The notes beneath the pieces are model-generated. The model did no database searches, was not told where the DNA came from, and was given only the letters and a program-made list of their open reading frames with translations. This document shows positions 19,443-29,215 of a DNA stretch of 64,000 nt, in pieces. The stretch's first letter is position 1. Each line of letters opens with the position of its first letter. Made by a program: the position numbers and the translations under genes. Source of the stretch: Albugo candida (lineage: Eukaryota > Oomycota > Peronosporomycetes > Albuginales > Albuginaceae); NCBI GenBank assembly GCA_905220665.1, contig CAJNAR010000149.1:682001-746000 (forward strand), in the 5' to 3' direction.

Positions 19443-20762
19443 ATGACGTCTTGCCCGAGCCTGTCTGTCCATACGCAAAAACAGTCGCATTTTATCCATC
19501 AAAGAAGCGATCGAGCAGAGGAGGAATCAGTTGCGTGTAAATGTCCTCCTGGCTGCTCTCGGGTGGATACACACCCTTCGAGTGAGCTTCAGAGCGTGCT
19601 ACTAGCACGACTAAATACTCAGCGTGAAGAGTACCTACGACAAGCGGAAGAGCTGGTCCATTTTGCGCAGCTAAATGATTCAATCATTCGCCTTGGAAGC
19701 AAGCCGACGGCGGCCTCTGTTAAGAGCAATAATCTTGGGTGACTTAGAAACAGTGAAGAGCGCCAAAGGAGAAAACCAGGTGAGGTGCCTGTTTCAAGTG
19801 CGGAAAAGAAGGTCATTACAAACGAGACTGCAATCAAGAAGTCAAGAAGGATTTCGCACTGGCAGTTGCAGACAATGTCGACGGCACATGCCAATGGATT
19901 TTGGATGGTGGATCGAGTCGTCATCTTGTGACGACACCATCACAGCTTTACAATACAATGGAATGTGAAGAAGAGTGCCTGCTTCCAAAGGGAGAGAGTC
20001 TAAAAATGCAACTCAAGGGAAACGCCTATGTGTAGTACTCGTCGATGGTGATCTTCGTCGCATCAAGCTAAGCGACGTCTACTACTCGGCAGATCTTCCG
20101 TGGAATATACTTTCGTATGGAAGAATTGAAGAAAAAGGTTATGACCTTCGTTATGATGGACTTACACGCTCGATGGTCCGACGCAGCGACGGTTTTAAGA
20201 TCTTCGATGTTGACAATGACAACAATAACGTATTAGTGGTACGTGTTGTGACCGAGGATCTAGTTAGTCATGGTGCCAGGAAAGATGAAGACTACACATT
20301 TTCAGCTCTCGATCAAGCTATTAATTCAGCAATCCCCGATACACAAGCAGGAAGCCTACTGGATTCTACTTGCGATTTGCACATCTGGCCTATGACACCA
20401 TCGAGAGGATGGCAAACGATCCAGAGAGTGGCATATTTCTTACGAATAAGGAAAGGCTAGCGTTCATAACATGCGCACAGGGCAAGCAGACGCGCAATAA
20501 TCAGTCGACCAAAGACACTGGAATAAATGCTCCTATCGACCGAGTAGGTGGCGCTATCTGTAGCGATATCGAGGGTCCAATCACTCCAATCGACAGGTGT
20601 GGAAACAGGTACCTTATTAATTTCGTGGATCACAAAAGCAACTACTGCCGTGTATTTCTGGCAAAAACGAAGGACAAGGCGACCAAGTCATTCGAGAACT
20701 TCCTCGTATACTCTGAGAAGAGCATCGCATCTGCTAGAAAGATTGTATTCGTTTACAAGTGA
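19443..20762 (+). mobile_element. Copia-type retrotransposon fragment 1 (gag end to integrase), dead
   Basis: In order the fragment shows a gag tail (LLARLNTQREEYLRQAEEL), an intact zinc knuckle CFKCGKEGHYKRDC near 19795, a protease start WILDGGSSRHLV near 19890 (D-G-G in place of the usual D-S/T-G), a GAG-pre-integrase segment (ILSYGRIEEKGYDLRY) and an integrase core (CSDIEGPITPIDRCGNRYL, YCRVFLAKTKDKA). These parts fall in at least three frames. Reverse transcriptase and RNase H are missing and no LTR pair is visible. It is related to, but not the same as, the two larger Copia copies in this window. Confidence 0.8.
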
Positions 20763-20833
20763 CTGCATTGAAGTAGGATACATGCCTTCAAAAAATTGTG
20801 CAAAGAGAGGTGCCGGATAATCGAAATCCATTT

Positions 20834-21076
20834 AAGTGGTAGTAGTACCAAGTTTTGTTTATACTATGATATTCGTTCAAGAAGGAGGCTTTCTCACAAA
20901 AACTCCAATTCCCTACACTGGTAATCTAGTTTGTGGAATGCGCATCCTCTATCAAATATACATGCTGCTTCACGTCACTCCTACGCAGCAGATAAGATTG
21001 GTTCGAAAGATTGGGTGAGGCGAGATGCCGCTGCGTTTTTGGAATAACTCAAATTTATTCAACTGTGGCGTTTCTG
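20834..21076 (+). repeat. Repeat R, left copy of an inverted pair
   Basis: This stretch is over 90% alike by eye to the reverse complement of 24772-25012. It contains TTTCTCACAAAAACTCCAATTCC, GTCACTCCTACGCAGCAGATAA and a GC-rich GAGGCGAGATGCCGCTGCG block. It ends in an ATTCAACT motif and follows the truncated Copia fragment directly, so it may be a solo LTR or an LTR remnant. That is an inference; no TG..CA ends were resolved. Confidence 0.65.
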
Positions 21077-21541
21077 ATAGAGTACTAGATCCACTACTCC
21101 AAACTCCAACTTGTTTGCAAATTACATTTCCAGATCACGAATACGGTAGTCGGTAGGCGGAGATACGGCGATCTGGTTGTGGTCGCCCGTTGTCGTTTGC
21201 GCGCGCTCGGCGCCCGTGGGAACGAGAGGCCTTATCGGTACATGTACTGCGACAACAGGTATCCCAGGTTTATCATGTTCCCGACCAGTATGCCCATTCA
21301 GACTTGGTCTCTAAGGTCAAGTTGAAGTGCTGAACAGCCTCCCGTCAAGGATTTTCGTCTACATTGCCGTCACGTCTATGCACGGAACGTTCTTTTTCTC
21401 GCCAAGCCGTGAAAACGGTTATTCGTTAATAACTTTTGCTACGTAACCGCTAGTCCAGTTATACTTTCCAGGATACTGTATTATGGTGGTACACACCTTT
21501 GTGCCAAAGGGTTTCGGTCTACCTAGTATAGGGTAGAAGTT
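21077..21541. other. Unassigned spacer with GC-rich block
   Basis: About 465 bases without a supported gene. A GC-rich block near 21150-21230 (GTCGTTTGCGCGCGCTCGG) differs from the AT-rich surroundings. No motif was recognised. Confidence 0.3.
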
Positions 21542-21718
21542 ATGTCACAAGAAGATCATCATAAAAACGCAGTTATATATGCCTATTGCACTTTGAATTC
21601 ATATTATCAACTACCCTTAGTGATCTTGACAATCGCTTTTATTATTCTGCCTGTTCTGGTATATTTTGTCGCACTGTATTACGTCATCGAGGTGTTCATC
21701 AATCCCTTATATAACTAA
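21542..21718 (+). CDS. Candidate 58-residue single-span membrane protein
   Basis: ATG at 21542 opens a frame ending TAA at 21716-21718. The N-terminus is polar (MSQEDHHKNAVIYAYC) and is followed by a strongly hydrophobic stretch of about 28 residues (LVILTIAFIILPVLVYFVAL then YYVIEVFI) and a short polar end. This layout is typical of tail-anchored or small accessory membrane proteins, but the sequence matches no family I can name. It lies between repeats, so it may be a remnant or a chance frame. Confidence 0.3.
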   Translation: MSQEDHHKNAVIYAYCTLNSYYQLPLVILTIAFIILPVLVYFVALYYVIEVFINPLYN

Positions 21719-22265
21719 TCAAATTAATGTTGTATCATACAAAAAAAACGAAAGTAGGTGTTGATCCTACATCTTCGTGAGGTCCAAAAATTGCAAGTAC
21801 TCGTTTATCTATCTTTTATGTCCTTTTCGATACTTTGATTATCGGATGATTTTTTTTACCAGATGCCAAGACAAAAAGCAGCTCATAGAGATATGTATCT
21901 TCTAATTAAAACCAAAATATCATTGTATCATCAGCTACCAAGTTTTTCTGAATTTGGAGGGATATTGTATTCTTGCTCTTATCCAAAGGACGCACCCTGT
22001 TTCAATACACGACCCATTCTACAATCAAACGTAATAGAAAGTACCGAAAAACCATGATCAGTGTTTTCTGAGCTTTTATCCAAACCTCTTCGCAATTCAA
22101 ATGGACAATAGGGTGACCTTTATAGACACTTCTATCCGTCAGAAACCGTGAGAATGAGGCTAGAAAAGAACAAGAATGACGTTTAGACAACAATAGTGAG
22201 GAACCATTTTAAACAATATCGCTTGAGAAAAGACGGTAGACTTGGTTCGGAAACCAATGCACTTG
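21719..22265. other. AT-rich spacer
   Basis: About 550 bases with an open frame at 21863-22057 that shows no feature and overlaps a minus-strand frame. I see nothing supportable. Confidence 0.3.
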
Positions 22266-22340
22266 CGGGTAGCCCACCTGGTTGTTGGATGCTTTACGAT
22301 GTGATGCCCGCTGGTTCAAATTCCGGCGTTAGTAAATAGG
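22266..22340 (+). repeat. tRNA-like head, possible second SINE family
   Basis: An A-box-like GGTAGCCCACCTGGTTG and a B-box GGTTCAAATTCC at 22313-22324 are spaced about 43 bases apart, as in tRNA genes. The flanks do not fold into an obvious acceptor stem, so a functional tRNA is unlikely. A SINE body may follow to about 22520, but no second copy was found in this window. Confidence 0.4.
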
Positions 22341-22574
22341 CCGCGGTAGGGCCCCTCGGCGGAGGCAAAGATTACTCCAGCTAAATATCAATCTACTCAA
22401 TGAAGCTATGGACTGGTCAATACCGCTGGCAACTACACCAGGAAATAACTGTACAGGGGCTCTTCAGAGCCATCTATACTAGTGATTAGAATACCGCCAA
22501 ACTATGGTAACAAACGGTGTCTACATATGAGTACTATGGGCGAACACCATTCACTGAGCACTTACCAACAAGCC

Positions 22575-22700
22575 ACACTTGAAGATGTATATATTACTAG
22601 AATTGTACGTCAAAGGCTTCCATAAATGCCAAGACCACAGTAAATAACATACGCTACGCGACATAAAGATAGGGACAGCCCTTTTTATTCGCAAAATTTT
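22575..22700 (-). mobile_element. Degraded LINE 3' tail fragment
   Basis: The stretch GATGTATATATTACTAGAATTGTAC and a following TAAATAACATA resemble the inverted end of the LINE family found complete at 28.7-35.5 kb. It is strongly diverged, so the call rests on the terminal motif only. Confidence 0.4.
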
Positions 22701-22958
22701 GCTCAATTATCCGTTTTGTCGAAATGAGATATTTCCTACGTCGAACAAAGCATTTCTTGTATTGTTTGTTGAAGTGCACGTGAGAAATTTGGAGTGAAGA
22801 TATATGGACCTGCGCGCCATATTGCTAGTATACACCACTAGCACTTGACCACAAAGTCAGATAAGGGGCTGTATTCACCTCTAATCAACATGACTGCATG
22901 ATCTTAAATGCTTTACAGATTACTCATAGTCGGATTTTGTGTATTCCTTAGCGATGTC

Positions 22959-23214
22959 ATGGGGCGAAAGCCGCCTCTGACCGAGTACAAGCAAGGGCAA
23001 ATTGACACACTCTGGTCGAAAAAGCAAGTCGCCGGGCGATTGCTGAAAGAGCCCTGGAAAGAAACTGACGCCTGGCCCGCGTGACCTGCGGTGCATGAAA
23101 TCGGCGCTTATTTGTCCGCTGCTGCTATCGCCAACACCATGGTGACACCAAAGGTGAGCAAGTGAATCGTTCAGCGCATACTCCAGCGAGCACCTCATCT
23201 TTTCTACAAGCTAG
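22959..23214 (+). mobile_element. Tc1/mariner-type transposase N-terminal fragment
   Basis: From ATG at 22959 the frame reads MGRKPPLTEYKQGQIDTLW and then AGRLLKEPWKETDAWPA before a stop. Further on is SK-stop-IVQRILQRAPHLFYKL. The first resembles the first helix-turn-helix of Tc1-like transposases and the second its paired HTH. The DDE catalytic domain is absent. The fragment butts directly against a cytochrome b5 reductase exon. Confidence 0.6.
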
Positions 23215-23717
23215 GAAAGTACCTGGAATCACTTAATTTTGGAGACACGATCGAGGTGTCGGGAACAAAAGGAAAATCGACGTACCTTGGAAAGGGAAAA
23301 TTAAAGATCAAGCGCCGAGTCACTGATGCGAATGCAGAAATTCGTTCAGCAAAGAAAATCGGAATGATTGCAGGAGGCACTGGAATCACCCCAATGATGC
23401 AGATATTACGTCGGGCATTGACAGATCCAAAGTATGCTCGTTTAGAATCTGGACAATCTTTCCTTACAACCTCTTCCTGTGAATAGGGATCAAACAGAAT
23501 TTTTCTCTTATTTGCAATCACAATTGATCGTGACGCCAGTCCGACTTGGAAATACTCTGTCGGATTTGTGTCCGAAGATATGATTCGCGAGCATTTACCC
23601 CCACCAGCTTCCGATGTACAAATTTTCATGTGTGGACCTCCGCCAATGCTAACATACGCTGTGCAACCGGCTTGGGAGCGTCTCGGTTATGAAAAAAGTA
23701 TGCTGTTTGCATTTTAA
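23215..23717 (+). pseudogene. NADH-cytochrome b5 reductase, C-terminal exons only
   Basis: NADH-cytochrome b5 reductases pass electrons from NADH through FAD to cytochrome b5. Exons 23215-23431 and 23498-23717 join in phase across a 66-base intron. Seen motifs are YLESLNFGDTIEV, KKIGMIAGGTGITPM (nucleotide-binding loop), [31 protein letters not shown] and FMCGPPPM, ending in a natural F-A-F-stop. The N-terminal FAD-binding barrel with RxYT is missing: upstream sequence is Tc1-like DNA. The remaining exons carry no stop, so loss of the 5' half is recent, or the tail was captured by another transcript. Confidence 0.8.
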
Positions 23718-23746
23718 CATTTTCCGGAAAATACAATTGCACAGCG

Positions 23747-24345
23747 CTATACGATTTGACGTGTCAGACTGTTTGTTTTGCGATTCAATAGAGACGTATA
23801 TGTGTTTTGTGGATCGACTTGTATTCTTTCCTTGGTCTTCCTCTGTGCGAGAATCAATTGATTGAGAGAAGATTTGATGTGATCACGACTCATGGCCTCC
23901 TCACACCCAGTTTCCGAAGCCAAGGAGCGACCGATGCAATTACTGATCGCGATGTTGTCGCGTTGATCACTGTGTTGACCATCGAATGCGGGATGATTCC
24001 ACGAGCTGTGATGTATATCAACACCTTGTGGGAGGAATGCGGATGTAATATCATCAACCTTCAGATCATGTGCAAACTGTACAATGTCACCACTGAAAGA
24101 CTCCTCATTCTCAGCGTCAATATTCAGCTTCTCGTTAGCTCTCGCATATTGAATAATCCTCAGCATATGGGTGAGAACGTTCTGAGAACATTCAATAGCA
24201 TCACACACAGATTCATCCGTGACACGAGATCCGACATTATCGCCTTGCACTCGCCTAATATGATCAACCAAGTGCCCAACACCGCTTTAATTCCGGTGAA
24301 AAGTATGTCATAGTGTCCATACTCTGCTTTTACTCGTTCCAACAT
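23747..24345 (-). pseudogene. Unrecognised minus-strand gene, probably frameshifted
   Basis: The frame 24271-23747 gives 174 residues, including a helical stretch (LTHMLRIIQYARANEKLNID) and an acidic region (AENEESFSGDIVQFAHDLKVDD). The frame 24345-24160 overlaps upstream with protein-like sequence (MLERVKAEYGHYDILFTGIK). The two cannot be joined by an intron of normal size near 24250, which suggests a frameshift. Codon content looks coding, but the family is unknown to me. Confidence 0.35.
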
Positions 24346-24771
24346 TGCAAGACTTGGAGTATATATTTGGTTGTGCTCTCCATTTACGTTGCGTCTAGCT
24401 TCATGATTAAGTTTTTTTTCTCTCGAATCCTTTCCTCACTGTCGGTGTTTGACTGTTGCAAGGTAAGCAGGCGGTGTTCGTTTTCATGCAGTTGCATAAT
24501 AAGGATAGAAAGAGAATACGATGATAGAGTGTAGCAAAAGAAAAAGGTAATTATGTCAACCAATGATTCAAATCATTCAAATTGACTGATTTTTGACATA
24601 ATCATTGCGCAACTCACAAAATCGTGTTACAGTGTCTCCTCTCTAATATCGATTTACGTCCGTATCGGACGCTTGCGCTATAAAAAGTAGAATTCTCTAC
24701 GGAAAGGTCTGCTTTCATGACAGCATAGTTGATATACTTTTTAATGCCTGTGGAAAGCAAACTTCAGAATG
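24346..24771. other. Unassigned spacer
   Basis: About 425 bases without a supported feature. Minus-strand sequence near 24400-24510 is weakly protein-like (MQLHENEHRLLTLQQSN) and may be the 5' end of the broken gene to its left. Confidence 0.3.
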
Positions 24772-25012
24772 CCACGAGTTGAATAAAGTTGAGTTATCCC
24801 AGAAACGCAGCGGCATCTCGCCTCACCCAATCTTTCGAACCAATATTATCTGCTGCGTAGGAGTGACGTGAAGCAGCATGTTATATTTAATAGAGGGTGC
24901 GCATTCCACAAACTAGATTACCAGTGAGGGGAATTGGAGTTTTTGTGAGAAAACCTCCTTGAACGAATGTCATAGTATGAACAAAAAACTTGTTACTACT
25001 ACCACTTTGTAC
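24772..25012 (-). repeat. Repeat R, right copy of the inverted pair
   Basis: Reverse complement of 20834-21076 with about 15-20 visible differences. The two copies face each other across about 3.7 kb that holds the small membrane frame, a tRNA-like head, Tc1 and cytochrome b5 reductase fragments. Confidence 0.65.
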
Positions 25013-25130
25013 GAGTGCAATAAAGTAGATTACTAGTGCACGAATTCGAATTTTTGTAAGAAAGGCTCCTTCTGGAATGACTGCCATTAGAAGAACAAAA
25101 TTTCTTAATTGTACCACTTTGATGGATTTG
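25013..25130 (-). repeat. Tandem degenerate half-copy of Repeat R
   Basis: This repeats the outer about 110 bases of the neighbouring copy in the same orientation (TTTTTGTAAGAAAGGCTCCTT compared with TTTTTGTGAGAAAACCTCCTT, and the ACCACTTTG motif). A related piece occurs at 28117-28250. Confidence 0.5.
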
Positions 25131-25199
25131 GACTATTCAAACACGTTCTTGCATCTCACCATAATGAAAGACGATACGCTGTTTTGACACATTAACAGT

Positions 25200-25985
25200 A
25201 TGACGAAAAAGGTATACGTAGTTTGCTCCAGTAGAGAACTAGAACAACCACTTCTATTTGTGAAGTATGAGAGTTCCGATCATCAAGATCAGCTATTGAT
25301 GCATTGGACGCGTAAGAGGAAAGCTGCTTCCCCAATTCGATCTATTCTCCAGCTACTTTTTCCGTTCTTCAGAGATTTCAGCATCTGTTCCATCTTCTAA
25401 AATCCTCTTTCATTCGAATTCTCAAGTCTGCTTTAAACAATGTGGAACAGGAAATCATCTCCCTGACGCAGGAGGAAGATTCTCTTTTGCAGGGCCTCAA
25501 AGTCCAAATGTGTGACCTGAAATAACTCCAAATCGTTCTCATCATGAAGTACACAGGAACGACATCGAAAGCGAGAATCAGTTCATGCCAAATTTGAAGA
25601 GCTGCTTCAAGAGTCGTGGAAGCATGTACGTAACCCTCGTCTGATTTCTCAGAGAATGATTTTTCGTGGAATAGGACCAAATCGCAATTTTTCGAGCCGA
25701 TACCGCATTGACGACGTCATCGCCTGCACAATTGCATTAATCAGAAGCAGAAGTGTTCGATCTTGATGTCGAAAAAATCAAATCGGAAAAGATACATCAA
25801 GTGCTTTGGGATTTAGAAGGAGCCAATGAATCGCTAGGTTCATTCGTCAACGTTGTACTACGTTTTGTCAATCCACTAAGGACACTTCTGTTCTAGATTT
25901 CCAGCTTGTAGACGTAGAAGCGTATTTTTCCGAACTCGATCTTGTTCTGGCGCAATTCGCTTCCGCTGACTTAAATTCAAGTTGA
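25200..25985 (+). pseudogene. Decayed coiled-coil gene fragment
   Basis: Plus-strand segments in different frames look protein-derived. One is LKSALNNVEQEIISLTQEED near 25420-25510, a heptad-like helix. A second is DVEKIKSEKIHQVLWDLEGA near 25770, and a third is VDVEAYFSELDLVLAQFASA near 25910-25985, ending in a stop. No splice model joins them cleanly. I do not recognise the family. Confidence 0.35.
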
Positions 25986-26175
25986 GTGTTGACAACAGCG
26001 GATGCTTCAACACATGAGAATTGTAGCATCAATTTAATTCAAGTACGTCATAAAAACAGGGTGGTATCGTCAAACGAAAAAAAACTGTTGTGCAATTTCG
26101 GTAATAGAGTCGTTTGTTTCCATAGTGGAAGAAATGTTGAGAAAAAAAGAAGAGCTGAAAAAGGACAATGCACAC

Positions 26176-26560
26176 TCAAGTCTTCCCTGCTTGTTCTAGA
26201 TTTTGGCGTGCCTTACGCACTAGGTCTTGGAGATCCTTGGTGAGCTTTGAGGCGAACTCTGAGATGGGTTGTGGATCCATATCATCATAGTCTTTGTGTT
26301 CGTGAGAAATCAGATTGGATACTTTTCTTCCAGTATCAATCTCAAACGGGGTGAGCTTAGTAGACGCGTTTACTGAAGTGGCGTGCGCGTATTCTACCAT
26401 ACCAAGTAACTTGGCCCAATTTTCTCCCCTTTATGATAGTAGGCAGCGTAAAGCGTCTTCTAACACCAAGTTTTGGCGTTCTGTTTGTCCATCCGCTTGC
26501 GCTCTATGAGCGGTCGTCGTGCTTATCTTATAGTAAGAAACTATACAGTTAGAAATTTCT
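26176..26560 (-). mobile_element. Ty3/Gypsy integrase fragment
   Basis: On the minus strand, AHRAQADGQTERQN is followed by VEYAHATSVNASTKLTPFEI and DTGRKVSNL. This is the conserved C-terminal half of the Gypsy integrase core (DGQTE, then the STxxxPFExxxGR pattern). The second part is an open frame at 26400-26176; a stop separates the two. No flanking LTR was found, and it is not part of the Gypsy element at 41.75 kb. Confidence 0.75.
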
Positions 26561-27281
26561 AGGACCATTTTTTACGGCGCGTCATATGAGCCTAGTTTTA
26601 TTAGTGGAGATGACCTACAGGCCACATAATGCTAGGTTTGTCCTACTTTTTATAAAAATGCAATTTTTAGCCCTAGGATCCCTTGCAAATTCGATAAATT
26701 GGACTTCAGATTCGGACTCAGGGCACTCAATTACATCTATTCCACATAAATTTGATGGGCTCGCGGAACATTTTGTCGATTTCACGAGACGAATTGCGCT
26801 CGTTTCGGAAACCAAGTTGCCTAGCGAATCTACTCGAACGGATCTGATATCGTAAGAAATGGTTACCCCAAACGGATTCTTACTCCCAAGAGCTCATTCG
26901 AAAGCTCTGGAAATGCTGAGTCGATGACAACCAGACGGTTTGGTCACTGATGCTCGGTTCGCGCGCTAGGTCAAAATACCAAAAATAGCGGGTTTTGGTG
27001 GTTTTTGACCACCAAAACATGGTTCCGGACATCTACCAATACATGACGAATCACTGATGGGTGTGAAATGATTTGCTGCGTCGAATGCGCTATACCATGT
27101 CGAGAGGGATGAAGAAACACCGACGTTATTCCAGAAATAGTGGCAAAAATGGCGATTTTTGGCGACACTTTTTGAGTCACGAATGGTACCGTACCATACG
27201 CTACAGTGGGTACTTTCTGAACGAGTTTTTTGTAAAACATTCTCCAGAAAAATGCGCATCTTTTGCGCTACGTCGGATTAG
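26561..27281. other. Unassigned stretch with short hairpin
   Basis: About 720 bases. A minus-strand frame at 26815-26615 has no known motif. A 10-base perfect inverted repeat (GTTTTGGTGG and CCACCAAAAC) with a 7-base loop lies at 26992-27018. Nothing else was supported. Confidence 0.35.
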
Positions 27282-27635
27282 GCCACGAGTACGGTAACCT
27301 TCGATGAAAATCCCAGTCTCACACTTCCTTCACCAACATTTGAACGGGGAATTGCAATTGTCATATCGCCGCGCAGCATTCAGAGTGTTTATGCTTCTAT
27401 CAAGTGGTTACGTCATGTTGGTTGTACGCTACCGGTCGAATTATGGTATCGCGCAGATGAGTTTCCCTTTATAAACATGATAGAAGGTAAAACTATCGCT
27501 ACTCATCCGATTATAGCTGACTTGATAGAAACACACCATGTGTTCCTTCGACAAATCGATCCAAAGGCCCAGGCTGAATCCTGGTTCACTAAAGTCTACG
27601 CTGTTTCGTATTCCGCATTCAAACAACTTCAATGA
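27282..27635 (+). pseudogene. GT71-like alpha-mannosyltransferase fragment
   Basis: The stop-free plus frame, which lacks a near start codon, reads FERGIAIVISPRSIQS, then ASIKWLRHVGCTLPVELWYR, and later WFTKVYAVSYSAFKQLQ before TGA. This matches the N-terminal half of the MNN1-type mannosyltransferase domain (GT71): RGIVI, LRxxGCxLPxEvWy and KxyAlxxSxF. The family then expects a LDaDn segment, which is missing. Such enzymes act in Golgi glycosylation. Family assignment is by motif only. Confidence 0.55.
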
Positions 27636-27727
27636 ATTTCTGTCGTGAACGCGAAAGGTCTACATGCACGCACCGGCTAGAATTTCACAAATGATGAAAT
27701 GAGAGTGCAGCATCCAGCATTTTGCAA

Positions 27728-27895
27728 GTGTAGACTTGTACCTTCAAGCTGGCTATCATAGTGTCATTCCAAATCTCTCAGATAACCACAACGTGGTTCC
27801 TGGGTTGGCTTCCCTGCTCGTCGTTATCTTTGCTTGTTTGACTACAGCGAATAAAATGTTTCAAATCTTGTCACTCCATTTTTAAGCATTTCCAT
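27728..27895 (+). mobile_element. Possible decayed Gypsy reverse transcriptase fragment
   Basis: The open plus frame VDLYLQAGYHSVIPNLSDNH, then FACLTTANKMFQIL, follows the spacing of Gypsy reverse transcriptase (DLxxGYHQI, later FGLxxAPxxFQ). Similarity is weak and it may be chance. Confidence 0.3.
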
Positions 27896-28116
27896 TTGGA
27901 TGCCGCACATTTCTTCAAGCTTGTCGCGCTTCTTAGCTTCATGATCTAATATAGCCGCTAGTATCATTAGATGACTTTTGTAATTTTCCCCAGCTCATGC
28001 TTGCAGGCGCACATGTGAAAACTTGATCTCCGACATGCTATTTCATAGCCTGAACCCGTGCTCGTACACCATTTGATGCATTAGAAAAGACCAATCGGAA
28101 CTTCTGCGTAATTCAT

Positions 28117-28250
28117 TTATAGACCGAAAGGTGTGTACAAGTGTATGAATCTAGAACTGTCGTGAGAAAGCCTCCTTTGTGAATGCATTCCTCAGTGTGA
28201 GCAAAAAACTACTTACTTCTACCGCTTGATGGATTTTGACAATCCCAACC
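28117..28250 (-). repeat. Third fragment of Repeat R
   Basis: Contains GTGAGAAAGCCTCCTTTGTGAA, GAGCAAAAAACTACTTACTT and CTACCGCTTGATGGATTTTG, matching the outer part of the repeats at 24.77-25.13 kb in the same orientation. It directly precedes the hydroxylase remnant. Confidence 0.5.
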
Positions 28251-28360
28251 GCGATCCACCATCTCACTTTCTACAATGTGTTGACACCAGCTTAGGGACC
28301 TTATAGGAGTGACCTCTAGAAGCAAGTAATATCTTAGTGGTGGATGCAAATTTGAAGTAG

Positions 28361-28725
28361 ACTACTATCGAGCTAGATGCAATCATATCGCAAATCGGAA
28401 TTGCATGGAATCGAATTGTTCGTTGTATTCTTGCAAGAATACCTCCCAATTCATCGATTCCAGTACATCACGATACCGGTTATTGGGTAAGTCAAACGCA
28501 TCGCCTTCACATCCCAATTTACACCGATTCCCAAGTCGAATTTCTTGTGGGTCTGCATCCAACCGGAATGAACATCGTGGAATTGAAACAAGCTTACGTG
28601 TACGAACAGAATAATGCCAGCAAACACGCAGTTCAGAATCGCTGGACACGAGCACGCATCCACTTGATACTCGACTATGTGGAAGACCACTACGCTCCGC
28701 TGTCCTTCTTCTCACTGACGAATCA
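28361..28725 (+). pseudogene. Aspartyl/asparaginyl beta-hydroxylase domain, truncated by LINE A
   Basis: This family uses Fe(II) and 2-oxoglutarate to hydroxylate Asp/Asn side chains. The frame reads RCILARIPPNSSIPVHHDTGYW, HRLHIPIYTDSQVEFLVGLH, VYEQNNASKHAVQN and RARIHLILDYVE. These are the conserved order of the Asp_Arg_Hydrox fold: first iron ligand His in the PxHxD-like motif, RLHIPI, the second His in NNxxxHAVxN and the Arg that binds 2-oxoglutarate. The frame is stop-free from 28361 and leaves host sequence at 28725, where the inverted 3' end of LINE A begins, so the LINE removed the natural C-terminus. Upstream exons were not resolved. Confidence 0.75.
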
Positions 28726-29215
28726 GTTGAAGGTGTCTATATTACTAGAATTAGACTAACTGACTTCTCTAGTTGCCAAGGCTATCTTAAATAACATATA
28801 TAGATATAAAAAACCTTTCGTGAAATACCTGTGGGAGATGATAATATGCCTTCTCGTTGATAATCTCGTATCGTAGTAGCCTCAGCACCATTAATACGAG
28901 ACTGTGTCCAGCTTGTAAATGCTGTAAAGTTGAAAAAGATGTAAAGTTGTGAAAATGGTCCAAAAGTACCGTGGTTTGCAAATTGGTGTGCGCCACACTA
29001 CGGTGAGTATAACCAGCCAACTAGGACTAGGATCTGAGTTGCACTTGCATTTTGACTTGTCTGTGCCATACCCGCAGTAATGATCTTCGGCTTCTGAAAA
29101 ATCCACCAAATGATCCTTGCGTTGCGAGTTGATCCAGCACCTTTGCAAGCCGAAGGCGTCCCTCTTGGTCGTAACACTGTCTTCGAAAGTACCGAACGTG
29201 CGCACTAAACGTGGT

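Noticed and set aside
22266..22340. A real tRNA gene
   Set aside because: Box A and box B spacing is right but no acceptor stem pairs, so it is listed only as a tRNA-like repeat head.
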